From assembly GCF_048548695.1 (NCBI RefSeq), contig NZ_JBLYIF010000010.1: a stretch of 64,000 nt of DNA; one strand, written 5' to 3'. This stretch comes from Neptuniibacter sp048548695 (GTDB lineage Bacteria; Pseudomonadota; Gammaproteobacteria; Pseudomonadales; Balneatricaceae). Under the pieces are notes generated by a model, which worked only from the letters and a program-made list of their open reading frames with translations, had not been told where the DNA came from and did not search any database. The translations under genes were made by a program, and so were the position numbers. Below, piece by piece: positions 32,255 to 41,384 of this stretch. Each line of letters opens with the position of its first letter. Within the stretch, counting starts at the first letter, position 1.

Positions 32255-33502
32255 CTAGGCCTGCGTTGTTGCTTGTTTCGGCATGGGCAGTAGCGGGAGA
32301 TCCGTGGCAATCAGTTGCATGTGCTGATCTAGCAGGCTTTGGGCCTGCTGCTGCTGTCCTAGATGGCGTAGCAGCCGCACCAGTTCTGCCAGTGCTTCGC
32401 GACTGGGCTCCAGCTGCAGGCTTTGGTCAAAAAAATCGACCGCTTCATCCCACTTCTCATTACGCAGACATAGCCGCCCCAGGGTCAGTAACAGAGCCGG
32501 GCTGTCGGCATGTTTGCGTTGCCAGCTTTGTGCTTGCTGCAGTTGCTTGCTGGGCTTGTCACCCAGTACCCGACCATAGAGTGCCACCAGCTTTTCATCC
32601 CAATGCCGCTTGATCAGGTCGCGCAGATTTTGTTCTGCCCGCCCTTCGGCACCCATCTCAATCAGTAGCTCGGTGTAACGTTGTACCAGTTCGATATCCC
32701 GGGCCCGCTCCAAGGGTATGCTGTGCCAGATCCGTCCCAGCTGCTTTAACTGAATATCATGATCTGTGTTGCTTCCGGTGGCTGTGCTCTCCAGTAACTT
32801 GGTGTAACACCGGTGTTCAAGCGCGCGGACCTGTTCTTCAGGTAGTGCCTGATTTTTGCGTAGTACTGGGAGCAGGTCAGCCAGCGCTGGCCAGTCATTC
32901 AGCCGCAGATAGACATCCTTCAGCAGTTTCATTACATAGGTATTCTTGGGCGCCAGGCTACGTAAGCGCAGTAGGGTCGCCAGGCTTGGCTCCAGCTGGC
33001 CGCGTGATAATTGGATCTCTGCCTGTGAAATGGCGACTGTCACTTCAGCTTCAGGTGTGCTGCTGCGTGCTTTTTGCAGCAACTCATCGGTAGCGACCTC
33101 ATTATTCTGCTCATGGGACGCTTTGGCGGCCGCTAGATAGTTGATCATTGGTAGGTCAGAGCGTTCAGCTGCCTGTACCAGCTGTTTTTGCGCCTGAGCC
33201 CAATTGCCCTGCGCCAGCGCGGTCAGCCCTTTCAGGGTTTTGCGGCGACTGATCCGTTGGTTGCGATGTTCGCGCCAGGCGGTGAATCGCCAGCTGCGCT
33301 GACGGCCACGATTGATCAGGTTGATGCTGGCATGTAGCGTCATAAACACCACGACTACTACCAACAGCAACACCCAGATACTGGTTTCAATGGTGGTGTT
33401 TTTGTAAGCCAGCAGCACATAGCCGCTGTCTTCCACCATCTTTTGCCCCAGCCACGCACCGACAGCGAGCAGTACCAGCAACAGCAGGAACAGTTTTTTC
33501 AT
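32255..33502 (-). CDS. hemY: HemY, TPR inner-membrane protein of the hem operon
   Basis: This 415-aa protein has two N-terminal transmembrane segments (about 3-20 and 42-63), then a HemY_N domain and tetratricopeptide-like helical repeats. It is the proteobacterial HemY, not the Bacillus oxidase of the same name. Its exact role in heme synthesis is unsettled; assembly of a heme-biosynthetic membrane complex has been proposed. The start overlaps the hemX stop by four bases (33499-33502). It ends the hemCDXY operon. Confidence 0.9.
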   Translation of the reverse strand: MKKLFLLLLVLLAVGAWLGQKMVEDSGYVLLAYKNTTIETSIWVLLLVVVVVFMTLHASINLINRGRQRSWRFTAWREHRNQRISRRKTLKGLTALAQGNWAQAQKQLVQAAERSDLPMINYLAAAKASHEQNNEVATDELLQKARSSTPEAEVTVAISQAEIQLSRGQLEPSLATLLRLRSLAPKNTYVMKLLKDVYLRLNDWPALADLLPVLRKNQALPEEQVRALEHRCYTKLLESTATGSNTDHDIQLKQLGRIWHSIPLERARDIELVQRYTELLIEMGAEGRAEQNLRDLIKRHWDEKLVALYGRVLGDKPSKQLQQAQSWQRKHADSPALLLTLGRLCLRNEKWDEAVDFFDQSLQLEPSREALAELVRLLRHLGQQQQAQSLLDQHMQLIATDLPLLPMPKQATTQA

Positions 33503-34770
33503 TGTGCCTGTGCCTCCTGTTTAAGTGCGGTCATCTGCTTGAGATAGGTTTTCAGGCTTTTCAGCGAACCGGAAATATCAGGCATGACCGGCGCGACATT
33601 GATCTGCTTCAATTCATCAAGACTGCGCAGCAGGCTTTGGGTGGTGCTGCTGTCAGGGTCAAAGTAGCTTTCAATCCATTGTGAGGATTTATCCAGGCTG
33701 GCACGGTAGGACACCGCTTTACGCAACAGCAGTGCTTGTTGAGCCTGTTCCAGCATAAGGTGCAGGTTTTGTTGCAGGTAATAATTTTGCTGCGGTGAAA
33801 GCAGGGGTTCTACCGGCTCATCCCGGTGTTGAATCACAATCAGGGTGTTGAACTGGGTAATCAGTTTGTTCCAGACCGCTTTAAGATCACTATGCCAGGA
33901 TTCCGCAACCGTTTCTGGGGTAACTTTTTGCAACAGTTCAGGCAGTTCGTGGGGCTGGGATACCGGCAGTAAAGGCAGCTTTTCTACCTGTCCGTTCAGA
34001 GCGCCTAGTTGCAGGAAAACCCCTTCGGTATCGAGCCGAGGAACCGCCTCCAATGCGGCAATATCTTCTGCCAATGCCTTGCGTACTTCATAGATGCCGA
34101 CATCATCAGTCTCTTTAAGGATTTCGTCAGCTGATTTAAGCAGGGTCAGCGCACCGGTAGCCGTTTGCTCCATCAGTACGCGCTGATTTGCCAGGCGCAA
34201 CAGGTATTCCACTTCGGCCAGAAGCCAGTCACCGCGGTCGGTTTGCTGCTGGGCCGTGATTTGCTGAATACTTTGGGTCAGGCGTTGTTGCAGTTCATCG
34301 ACATTGCGTTTGTCTGCGGCAGATTGCTGTTGTATTTGCTGTAGCTGCTGCTGTAACTGGTTGACCCGTTGGTCAGTTGCAGCGCGGGCTTCTGTGATGG
34401 CAGTGTCGAGGGCCAGCCGCAGAGAGGCCTGGGTGTCGGCTTGGTGCTGGGTTTGTCCCATGTTCAGCCAGAACAGGTAACCGCCAAGTCCTAGCGCAAG
34501 CAGCGCCAACAGTAGTGCCAGTTTGCCGGGCCAACTGGCGGCTGGTTTGTTGCTGGATGCTGTTTGCTGAGCAGTATTGCCGGGAGGTGGAGGCGTTTGA
34601 TCTGCATCTGCAGACTTTTCTGCTTCCAGACTTGCAGCAGCCTGCTCCAGGTCGTCCGGGGTGGCTTGCAGTGTTTCCGTCACGTCCGTTTCTGTTGGGC
34701 TGGGGTCATGGGAGGATTCGGTTGTATCCGTGATAGGTTGGGCTTCGGGTGGCTGCTTCTTTTCGCTCAT
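33499..34770 (-). CDS. hemX: HemX-like membrane protein
   Basis: The 423-aa protein has an acidic, Pro/Gln-rich cytoplasmic N-terminus (1-80), one transmembrane helix (about 82-105) and a long glutamine-rich coiled coil (about 125-180). A helical periplasmic domain follows. Older annotation calls the family uroporphyrinogen-III C-methyltransferase, but no methyltransferase domain is present and catalysis is unlikely. It overlaps hemD and hemY by four bases each, so the genes are probably translated together. Confidence 0.9.
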   Translation of the reverse strand: MSEKKQPPEAQPITDTTESSHDPSPTETDVTETLQATPDDLEQAAASLEAEKSADADQTPPPPGNTAQQTASSNKPAASWPGKLALLLALLALGLGGYLFWLNMGQTQHQADTQASLRLALDTAITEARAATDQRVNQLQQQLQQIQQQSAADKRNVDELQQRLTQSIQQITAQQQTDRGDWLLAEVEYLLRLANQRVLMEQTATGALTLLKSADEILKETDDVGIYEVRKALAEDIAALEAVPRLDTEGVFLQLGALNGQVEKLPLLPVSQPHELPELLQKVTPETVAESWHSDLKAVWNKLITQFNTLIVIQHRDEPVEPLLSPQQNYYLQQNLHLMLEQAQQALLLRKAVSYRASLDKSSQWIESYFDPDSSTTQSLLRSLDELKQINVAPVMPDISGSLKSLKTYLKQMTALKQEAQAQ

Positions 34771-35564
34771 CTTCCGACTTCCGACAATGTCTGCTGCACG
34801 GCCCTGATCATGGTTTGATCGTCGGCACCGGCAGTGCTAATAACCGTTGTGAACCCTGCTTGGCAGGCTTCCTGTGCTGTCCTCTTGCTGGGTACCAGTA
34901 GGGGGATCTGTAAGATCGCCTTACGGTGCCCGTCATCAACCAGTTCTAGCAGATTTTTTAATGCGTCAGAACTGGTCAGTAAAATCGTATCCGGTAGTTG
35001 CTGATAGAGAGACTGCGCTAATTGTTCCTGACTGTAGTCAGGACAGCAGCGCTCATAGAGTTCAGCATAACTGACCAGCGCGCCACGTGCACTCAGTTCC
35101 TGTGCCAGTTTTTCCCGGCCGCCCCGGCCACGGCAGATCAGAATCTTATCCCCTTCGATCTGTTGCAACGCCTCCGATGCCAGTAGTGCCTCTGAATCGT
35201 AGCCTATTGGGCTATGAAACGCTTGGATACCATAGTCGGCCAAGCGGCTGGCGGTCTGTTTGCCAATGGCCAGCCACTGTATTCGGATGGGAAGCTGCGG
35301 CCAGTACTGATCGATCAGCTCTCCGGCCAGTGTGGCAGCATTGCTGCTAACAAAAATGACATGTTGATATAGGTCCAGATCAACAATCTGTTGCTTTGCC
35401 AGCAGGTAGTCTTTTGCGCAGTCCTGCAGGGGCCTGATGTTGATTAATGGCAAGGATACTGCGTCTGCCCCGAGGCTTCTCAATTGCTTCAGCAGTCCCC
35501 CGGACTGGGCAGCGGGCCGGGTGACTAGCACCCGGCAGTTGGCAAGCGGTTTAGGCGTCGTCAC
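34767..35564 (-). CDS. hemD: Uroporphyrinogen-III synthase
   Basis: This 265-aa enzyme cyclises hydroxymethylbilane, inverting ring D, to uroporphyrinogen III. The R-V-L-V-T-R-P start motif, the S-S-N-A-A block near residue 90 and the L-L-T-S-S-D-A-L-K-N block (about 182-191) are typical. The open frame runs 54 codons further into hemC, but the GTG at 35564 gives a family-sized protein and overlaps the hemC stop by 14 bases. No clear Shine-Dalgarno is present, so translational coupling to hemC is likely. Confidence 0.88.
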   Translation of the reverse strand: MTTPKPLANCRVLVTRPAAQSGGLLKQLRSLGADAVSLPLINIRPLQDCAKDYLLAKQQIVDLDLYQHVIFVSSNAATLAGELIDQYWPQLPIRIQWLAIGKQTASRLADYGIQAFHSPIGYDSEALLASEALQQIEGDKILICRGRGGREKLAQELSARGALVSYAELYERCCPDYSQEQLAQSLYQQLPDTILLTSSDALKNLLELVDDGHRKAILQIPLLVPSKRTAQEACQAGFTTVISTAGADDQTMIRAVQQTLSEVGR

Positions 35565-36492
35565 TGTTGTATACAGCGTCCAGAATCTTTTTGGCACCGG
35601 CGGCCAGAAGTCGCTCAGCCAAGGTGATGCCGAGTTGCTCTGCCTGGTCTGGATGGCCAGTAATTTCGTCACGTAGCACGAGAGTGCCATCAGGCCGGGC
35701 AACCAGGCCACGCAGATACAGCTCACTGTTATCTTCGTTCAGGGTGGCGTAACAGGCGATTGGTACCTGGCAACCGCCTTCCAGACGGCGGTTCATGGCC
35801 CGCTCGGCGGTGACACGATAAGCGGTATCCTGATGGTGCAGTGGCTGCAACAGCGCCATGAGTTCGCTGTCATCTGTGCGGCATTCGATACCAACAGCAC
35901 CCTGACCACCTGCCGGCAGACTCTCTTCAGGTGTGATTTCGCAGCGGATACGGTCATGCATTTTCAAACGCATCAGGCCTGCGGTTGCCAGAATAATGGC
36001 GTCGTATTCGCCATCATCCAGTTTGCGTAGCCGGGTATTCACGTTCCCACGCAGCCATTTTACTTCTAGATCCGGGCGCCGTTCGCTTAGCTGGGATTCG
36101 CGGCGCAGTGATGAGGTGCCCACTACGCTGCCTGGTGGTAGCTCATCAATATTATTAAAACGGTTGGATACAAAAGCATCGGTCGGCTGTTCACGTTCGC
36201 AAATGACAGCCAGGCCAAGGCCTGGCGGGAATTCCATGGGAACATCCTTCATGGAGTGCACGGCAATATCCGCTTCGCCCGCCAGCATGGCTTCTTCGAG
36301 TTCTTTAACAAACAAGCCCTTGCCTCCGACTTTGGCCAGAGGGGCATCCAGTAACTTGTCTCCGCGTGAGGTCATGCCCAGCAATTCCACCGTCAATTCT
36401 GGGTGGTGCTTTTCTAATTCAGCTTTGACAAATTCGGCTTGCCAGAGGGCGAGAGGGCTTTGGCGGGTGGCGATGCGAAGGGTTCTGTTCAT
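35551..36492 (-). CDS. hemC: Hydroxymethylbilane synthase (porphobilinogen deaminase)
   Basis: This 313-aa enzyme joins four porphobilinogens into hydroxymethylbilane. C241 in E-G-G-C-Q-V-P binds the dipyrromethane cofactor. The D-A-I-I-L-A-T-A-G-L block (about 164-173) and the S-S-L-R-R-E-S-Q substrate loop (127-134) are intact. It is the first gene of hemCDXY and is divergent from argH across 156 bp. In Pseudomonas algZR lies between these genes; it is absent here. Confidence 0.95.
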   Translation of the reverse strand: MNRTLRIATRQSPLALWQAEFVKAELEKHHPELTVELLGMTSRGDKLLDAPLAKVGGKGLFVKELEEAMLAGEADIAVHSMKDVPMEFPPGLGLAVICEREQPTDAFVSNRFNNIDELPPGSVVGTSSLRRESQLSERRPDLEVKWLRGNVNTRLRKLDDGEYDAIILATAGLMRLKMHDRIRCEITPEESLPAGGQGAVGIECRTDDSELMALLQPLHHQDTAYRVTAERAMNRRLEGGCQVPIACYATLNEDNSELYLRGLVARPDGTLVLRDEITGHPDQAEQLGITLAERLLAAGAKKILDAVYNSDDA

Positions 36493-36648
36493 CTCTGCGG
36501 GGTCCTGTGACTCGTTTTTAACGCCCTGACTGCGGGTTGTGGCAATTGTATCAGAGCTTCCTTGGCGGCGCAGGAAGGCGGCATGATATAATCCGCGCCA
36601 GATTTTGATTCAGAGCGGCTTTTTTGCCGTCAAGTAGAGGTTATCCCG

Positions 36649-38043
36649 ATGAGTGACAAGACCAACCAGCAATGGGGTGGACGTTTCAGTGAACCGACTG
36701 ATGCCTTCGTGGCGCGCTTTACTGCTTCGGTAGAATTCGATCAGCGTATGTATTTGCAGGACATTCGCGGTTCCATTGCTCATGCCAAAATGCTGGCTAA
36801 GGTCGGGGTGCTGACAGAGCAGGAGCGGGATGACATTATCCGCGGTTTGGGCGAAATCCGTATCGAAATTGAGCGGGGTGAGTTTGAATGGTCAGTGGTA
36901 TTGGAAGATGTGCATATGAACATCGAGGCAGCACTGACCAAAAAGATCGGCATCACCGGCAAAAAACTGCATACCGGTCGCTCCCGTAATGATCAGGTAG
37001 CTACTGATATTCGTCTATATCTGCGTGACGAAGTGGATCTGATCCTGGCCGAGATCAGCCGCTTGCAACAAGGTTTGTTAGCGCTGGCTGAAACGGAAGC
37101 CGATACCATTATGCCGGGTTTTACGCATCTGCAAACGGCACAGCCCGTGACATTCGGCCACCACCTGATGGCATGGTTTGAAATGCTAAGCCGTGACTAT
37201 GGCCGGTTTGAAGATTGTCGTGAGCGCGCCAATATTATGCCTTTGGGTGCGGCTGCTCTGGCAGGTACCACTTATCCGATTGAGCGTGATTACACCTGTG
37301 AGCTGCTTAACTTCTCAGCACCGGCAGAAAATTCGCTGGATGCGGTGTCTGATCGTGACTTTGCCATCGAGTTCTGCGCGGCTTCAAGTATTCTTCTCAT
37401 GCATATGACCCGAATGTCTGAAGAGCTGGTGTTGTGGACCTCTGCGCAGTTTAACTTTATCAATTTACCGGACCGTTTTTGTACCGGATCTTCGATTATG
37501 CCGCAGAAGAAAAATCCGGATGTGCCTGAGCTGGTGCGTGGTAAAAGTGGTCGGGTGTATGGCCATTTGATCAGCCTGTTGACTCTGATGAAGTCTCAAC
37601 CGCTGGCGTATAACAAGGATAATCAGGAAGACAAGGAACCGTTGTTTGATGCCATTGATACTGTGAAAGGCTGCCTGCGTGCCTTCGCTGATATGGTGCC
37701 GGCATTGGAAGCCAAGCCTGATCAGATGCGTGAAGCGGCACTGCGTGGCTTCTCCACAGCAACTGATCTGGCAGATTACCTGGTGCGGGCCGGTGTCGCG
37801 TTTCGTGATGCCCATGAAATTGTCGGTAAATCCGTGGCTTACGGCATCCAGACAGGCAAGGATCTGGGTGAAATGAGTCTGGATGAGCTACGCCAGTTTT
37901 CCGATGTGATTGGTGACGACGTATTTGCAGTGCTGACGTTGGAAGGTTCGGTGGCCGCCCGCAATCATATTGGTGGCACCGCACCGGCCCAGGTGCGTGC
38001 AGCCGTGGCTCGAGGCCGGGAAAAACTCGCGCAACGGGGTTAA
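36649..38043 (+). CDS. argH: Argininosuccinate lyase
   Basis: This 464-aa enzyme splits argininosuccinate into arginine and fumarate, the last step of arginine synthesis. The fumarase-superfamily signature G-S-S-I-M-P-Q-K-K-N-P lies at 280-290, with S281 as the likely catalytic serine. H160 in the F-T-H-L-Q motif is conserved. An AGAGG motif precedes the ATG. It is monocistronic with its own terminator and divergent from hemC. Confidence 0.96.
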   Translation: MSDKTNQQWGGRFSEPTDAFVARFTASVEFDQRMYLQDIRGSIAHAKMLAKVGVLTEQERDDIIRGLGEIRIEIERGEFEWSVVLEDVHMNIEAALTKKIGITGKKLHTGRSRNDQVATDIRLYLRDEVDLILAEISRLQQGLLALAETEADTIMPGFTHLQTAQPVTFGHHLMAWFEMLSRDYGRFEDCRERANIMPLGAAALAGTTYPIERDYTCELLNFSAPAENSLDAVSDRDFAIEFCAASSILLMHMTRMSEELVLWTSAQFNFINLPDRFCTGSSIMPQKKNPDVPELVRGKSGRVYGHLISLLTLMKSQPLAYNKDNQEDKEPLFDAIDTVKGCLRAFADMVPALEAKPDQMREAALRGFSTATDLADYLVRAGVAFRDAHEIVGKSVAYGIQTGKDLGEMSLDELRQFSDVIGDDVFAVLTLEGSVAARNHIGGTAPAQVRAAVARGREKLAQRG

Positions 38044-38058
38044 ATTTATCTATATCTG

Positions 38059-38094
38059 AAAGCCGTTGCCGTTCTGCGGCAGCGGCTTTTTTTA
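38059..38094 (+). terminator. Terminator of argH
   Basis: AAAGCCGTTGCCG and CGGCAGCGGCTTT pair with one wobble around a short loop and run into seven T residues, about 15 bp after argH. Confidence 0.93.
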
Positions 38095-38199
38095 TGGTAT
38101 CTGGTCGAGATATTCCAGATTCTTACCTCTTTTCAGATCATGTTCAGCTGCCTCCCGGCACTCTGGGGCTACGTGAAATGCAGCTAGCAAGGAATCATC

Positions 38200-38919
38200 A
38201 TGACCGGTCAGAAATCTATTTCAGCAGTGGTGCTTAGCTTGGGCTTGGTTTTAGGCCTGGCGCTACTGGGCTATCAGTTGGGCGATGCTGCAATACGTTT
38301 TAAAGAGTTGGAACGCAGTGTGACGGTCAAGGGACTGGCTGAGCGGGAGTTGCCGGCCGATCTGGTGATCTGGCCGATCCAGTTTGCTGTAGCTGATAAT
38401 GACCTGACCCAGCTGTATGCCCGTCTTGAGGCGAACAATGCTTTGGTAAAGCAATTTTTGCAGCAGCAGGGGCTTCCGGTCGAGGCGATCAGTAGCGCGG
38501 CTCCGGCAATTACGGATAAATCTGCGCAGCAGTATGGCTCGCAGCAACGAGCCGAATTTCGTTATACCGCAAGGCAGACTGTAACGGTCTATTCTGCTGA
38601 TGTAGGCCGGGTCAGGCAGGTGATGAGCCGCCTGTCTCAACTGGGCAAGCAAGGGATCGTTTTCACCGGCGAGAGTTATCAGGGTCGGCCGGAGTATTTA
38701 TATACCGGGTTAAATGAACTCAAACCGCAGATGGTGGAAGAGGCGACGCGCAATGCTCGGCAGGTGGCCAGCAAGTTTGCTGCAGACTCGGGTAGCCAGC
38801 TGGGCAAAATTCGGCGCGCTTCACAGGGCCAATTCAGTATTACCGACCGTGACCATAACAACCCGCACATTAAAAAAGTCCGGGTTGTCTCTACGGTAGA
38901 ATATTATCTGTCGGATTGA
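38200..38919 (+). CDS. SIMPL domain (DUF541) periplasmic protein
   Basis: The 239-aa product has an N-terminal signal anchor (about 8-30) followed by one SIMPL domain, which begins R-S-V-T-V-K-G-L-A-E-R and ends in a V-S-T-V-E-Y strand. E. coli YggE is in this family; the molecular role is not established, though links to oxidative stress and membranes have been reported. AAGGAATC precedes the ATG. The gene is single and converges on an ACT-domain gene five bases away. Confidence 0.85.
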   Translation: MTGQKSISAVVLSLGLVLGLALLGYQLGDAAIRFKELERSVTVKGLAERELPADLVIWPIQFAVADNDLTQLYARLEANNALVKQFLQQQGLPVEAISSAAPAITDKSAQQYGSQQRAEFRYTARQTVTVYSADVGRVRQVMSRLSQLGKQGIVFTGESYQGRPEYLYTGLNELKPQMVEEATRNARQVASKFAADSGSQLGKIRRASQGQFSITDRDHNNPHIKKVRVVSTVEYYLSD

Positions 38920-38924
38920 ATCGA

Positions 38925-39440
38925 TCAGTTCAGCGTAATATCTACCATCAGGTCACTGGCGATCGCTTCCAGTGCTTCCTGCAAGTCATCCAGATCCGTG
39001 TTGGTGGGCAGGTGCAGCTCGGCGCGGGCCTTAAACAGCAGTTCAGCTGACATGGAGCCAGAGACCAGTTCGGTATTCAGACGTTCGACATTGATATTAC
39101 GGCTGGCCAGCGCCTGAGATATATCGCGGACTATACCGGGTTTGTCATGACCTACCAGTTCCAGAATGGCGGTTTCTGTGGCGGCGCTGTCTGGATGGTC
39201 AGAGGCTCGCTCTGCCAGCACCTTGAGGCCCTGCGTTTCCAGTTGCTGCAGGGCGTTAATAAGCGCATCGGCACTGGCCTCAGGCACTTGTGCTACCAAA
39301 ATGCCGGCGAACTTGCCTGCCAGGCGGGACATGCCCGACTCCAGCCAATTGCCATTGTGTGCAGAAATGGTTTTAGCCAGCATCTCTACCAGGCCAGGCT
39401 TGTCGGGACCGATGACTGTTAATACTAAAGATGTCATCAT
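38925..39440 (-). CDS. Tandem ACT-domain protein, GcvR-like regulator
   Basis: The 171-aa protein consists of two ACT domains, the first from L-V-L-T-V-I-G-P-D-K-P-G (about 4-15) and the second from E-L-V-G-H-D-K-P-G-I-V (about 88-98). The same layout is found in GcvR, which in E. coli binds GcvA and represses glycine cleavage genes. A gcvTH pair lies 7.5 kb away, but the target here is unknown. GGAG nine bases upstream supports the ATG at 39440 over the longer frame to 39593. Confidence 0.8.
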   Translation of the reverse strand: MMTSLVLTVIGPDKPGLVEMLAKTISAHNGNWLESGMSRLAGKFAGILVAQVPEASADALINALQQLETQGLKVLAERASDHPDSAATETAILELVGHDKPGIVRDISQALASRNINVERLNTELVSGSMSAELLFKARAELHLPTNTDLDDLQEALEAIASDLMVDITLN

Positions 39441-39491
39441 CGTGGCGTACTCCGTCTTTCGCGTTATTGTTGTTTGGCCCAATATACCATC

Positions 39492-40409
39492 ATGAATGAA
39501 ATAATCAGTGCCCTGTGGCCGGTGTTTATGCTTTTGTTGCTGGGATATTGGGCACAAAGGCAGAATTTTCCTGGTCCAGGCTTCTGGCAGCAAGCTGAAA
39601 AAGGCACTTATTATGTGTTGTTTCCGGTCATGCTGGTGGAAAAACTTAGCACGGCCCCTATCGACCAGATCGATCTGTGGCAGACCGGTACGGCGGTGCT
39701 GTTGCTACTGCTGCTGGGCAGCGCGGCGGTGCTTGCCTGCCGTAAACTGATCTCTGGGGCAGCTGCGTTTACCTCGGTTTATCAGGGGGCAGTGAGATTT
39801 AATACCTATGTTGGCCTAGCGGCAGCTGCAGTGCTCTATGGTGACCCTGGCCTGGCACAGGCTGCCGTGATCGCGGCGTTTATGATTCCTTTGCTCAATC
39901 TGTTTTGTGTGCTGGTGTTTGTGGTTTTTGTTGGTGGCCATGCCAGCTGGATGAATGTCCTCAAAACATTATTGACCAACCCGTTGATTGTCGGATCTTT
40001 GTTGGGCCTGGGGCTAAACCTGACGGATCTAGGTTTACATCCGGCGTTGCAGCCAGTGATGGGATTGCTGGGACAGATGGCGCTGCCAATGGGTTTGCTG
40101 GCAGTGGGGGCAGGTTTGAGTTTTCATTTTCTCCTGCGAAGTTGGCAGCCCGTGTTGCTGGCGACGCTGATCAAGTTACTGGTCTTCCCCTTATTGGCGG
40201 TCGGCTTGGCAAACCTGGTGGGTTTGCCGGCGCTGAGTGCACAATTACTGCTGTTGTTTGCGGCACTGCCAACTGCGAGTTCGGCTTATATCCTGGCTCG
40301 ACAGATGGGGGGGGATGCGCAACTGATGGCTGGCATTATTACCGGTCAGACCCTGTTGGCCATGCTGACAATGCCTTTGTTGTTGGGGCTTTTGGCGCAG
40401 TGGTTATAA
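39492..40409 (+). CDS. AEC family transporter (auxin efflux carrier-like)
   Basis: The 305-aa membrane protein has about ten hydrophobic segments and the Mem_trans/AEC family pattern, including the central A-G-L-S-F-H-F break and the C-terminal P-T-A-S-S-A-Y-I-L-A-R-Q-M-G-G motif. Bacterial members export or import organic acids such as malate; the substrate here is unknown. The TTG at 39474 gives a longer frame, but the ATG at 39492 begins a typical membrane start. It is divergent from the ACT-domain gene, with 51 bp between. Confidence 0.85.
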   Translation: MNEIISALWPVFMLLLLGYWAQRQNFPGPGFWQQAEKGTYYVLFPVMLVEKLSTAPIDQIDLWQTGTAVLLLLLLGSAAVLACRKLISGAAAFTSVYQGAVRFNTYVGLAAAAVLYGDPGLAQAAVIAAFMIPLLNLFCVLVFVVFVGGHASWMNVLKTLLTNPLIVGSLLGLGLNLTDLGLHPALQPVMGLLGQMALPMGLLAVGAGLSFHFLLRSWQPVLLATLIKLLVFPLLAVGLANLVGLPALSAQLLLLFAALPTASSAYILARQMGGDAQLMAGIITGQTLLAMLTMPLLLGLLAQWL

Positions 40410-40464
40410 CGCAGCCTGTCGCCGCGCTTTACTTGCTTGTTGCCTATTAGCAGGCAAAATAATT

Positions 40465-40635
40465 ATGGAAAACCGATATAAATCAGCCGTTAAACTGGCA
40501 CTTTTGTATGTTTTTCTTAATATTTTCGGCTAAATTGCCGATAAAGATGGTGATTCCGTTAAAAAGTGGCTTGCAAAAAAACTGAAATATGGAACACTAG
40601 CTCGCAGCATACTTAAACGGATGTTTGCTAAATAA
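40465..40635 (+). pseudogene. Possible small gene interrupted by one stop codon
   Basis: An ATG at 40465 opens 22 codons (basic start, hydrophobic stretch). They end in TAA at 40531. In the same frame a further 33 codons follow without a stop, rich in Lys and charged residues (D-K-D-G-D-S-V-K-K-W-L-A-K-K-L), to a TAA at 40633. Together they would encode about 56 residues. This could be a small gene with a nonsense mutation, or chance in AT-rich DNA. No Shine-Dalgarno is strong. Confidence 0.25.
40518..40544 (+). promoter_or_regulatory. Possible sigma-28 (FliA) promoter
   Basis: TAAT (40518-40521), 15 bases, then a perfect GCCGATAA (40537-40544) closely match the flagellar sigma factor consensus TAAA-N15-GCCGATAA. 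It points toward the 41-aa membrane peptide gene at 40657. It overlaps the interrupted ORF at 40465-40635, so one of the two readings may be coincidence. Confidence 0.35.
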
Positions 40636-40656
40636 CGTGGACGTTAAGGCATAATT

Positions 40657-40782
40657 ATGAAAAAGAGCCCTGACCTGGTTATGGTGTTGGTAATAGTTTT
40701 TGTACTTGGCTCGGTAATGACCGGGGTATCTCACGCCGATTTCCAGTTTACCTCCCTGATCCAACAGGTATTTAATAGCTGA
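40657..40782 (+). CDS. Small membrane or secreted peptide, 41 aa
   Basis: This short gene encodes M-K-K-S-P-D-L-V followed by one hydrophobic segment (about 7-24) and a short tail after a possible A-x-A-like cleavage region (S-H-A-D). It resembles small proteins I recall beside the cyclo-ligase gene in Pseudomonas and Marinobacter, although I cannot confirm that. AAGG eight bases upstream supports the ATG. It converges on the cyclo-ligase gene, whose stop is 5 bp away. Confidence 0.6.
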   Translation: MKKSPDLVMVLVIVFVLGSVMTGVSHADFQFTSLIQQVFNS

Positions 40783-40787
40783 TTATT

Positions 40788-41378
40788 CTATCCCGATCCG
40801 GGATATAGATGTTGATCAGTCGCTATCATATCGAGTGGGATATCCCAGCTCTCCACCGCTAGTCTCTCTACTTTTTGTAGTTCGTGTGCCAGGCCAATCA
40901 GCCTAGGCCCTACGATGCCGCGTGTCTGATTTCTGTATGCAAACGTTCGGTCATAATAGCCGCCCCCCATCCCCATGCGATTCCCCTGTGCATCAAATGC
41001 GACCAATGGCAGCAGAACAAGATCGAGTGCCCAGGCAGGGCGAAGCCGTCTTGGGCGGAGTATAGGCTCATCAATGCCGTAACAGTTTTTATGCAGCTTA
41101 GTGCTGGCGCGATAAGGTAAAAACCATAATTGATTATGGCGAATCGGGTGGAGTACAGGCAGATATGCGGTCTTGCCGCGTGCCCAGCACAGTCGTAATA
41201 AGCACCGTGGGTCAATCTCCCCATCACTGGGCAGGTAGAAGGCAATATGTCTGGCGTTTATGAATCTTGGATGGTTGCGCAGCTGGCGCATCAACCCCTC
41301 TGCTGCACGGTGCTGTTGTGCTGTGCTCAGGCTACGGCGCGCCTGGCGTATTTTTTGACGAAGGGTTGTGCGTTCCAT
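40788..41378 (-). CDS. fau: 5-formyltetrahydrofolate cyclo-ligase
   Basis: This 196-aa enzyme uses ATP to convert 5-formyl-THF into 5,10-methenyl-THF, returning it to the folate pool. The family signature G-N-R-M-G-M-G-G-G-Y-Y-D-R lies at about 132-144, and the N-terminal R-Q-K-I-R-Q-A-R-R motif is present. As in E. coli (ygfA), it lies directly downstream of the 6S RNA gene and is probably co-transcribed with it. Confidence 0.93.
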   Translation of the reverse strand: MERTTLRQKIRQARRSLSTAQQHRAAEGLMRQLRNHPRFINARHIAFYLPSDGEIDPRCLLRLCWARGKTAYLPVLHPIRHNQLWFLPYRASTKLHKNCYGIDEPILRPRRLRPAWALDLVLLPLVAFDAQGNRMGMGGGYYDRTFAYRNQTRGIVGPRLIGLAHELQKVERLAVESWDIPLDMIATDQHLYPGSG

Positions 41379-41384
41379 GGTGAA

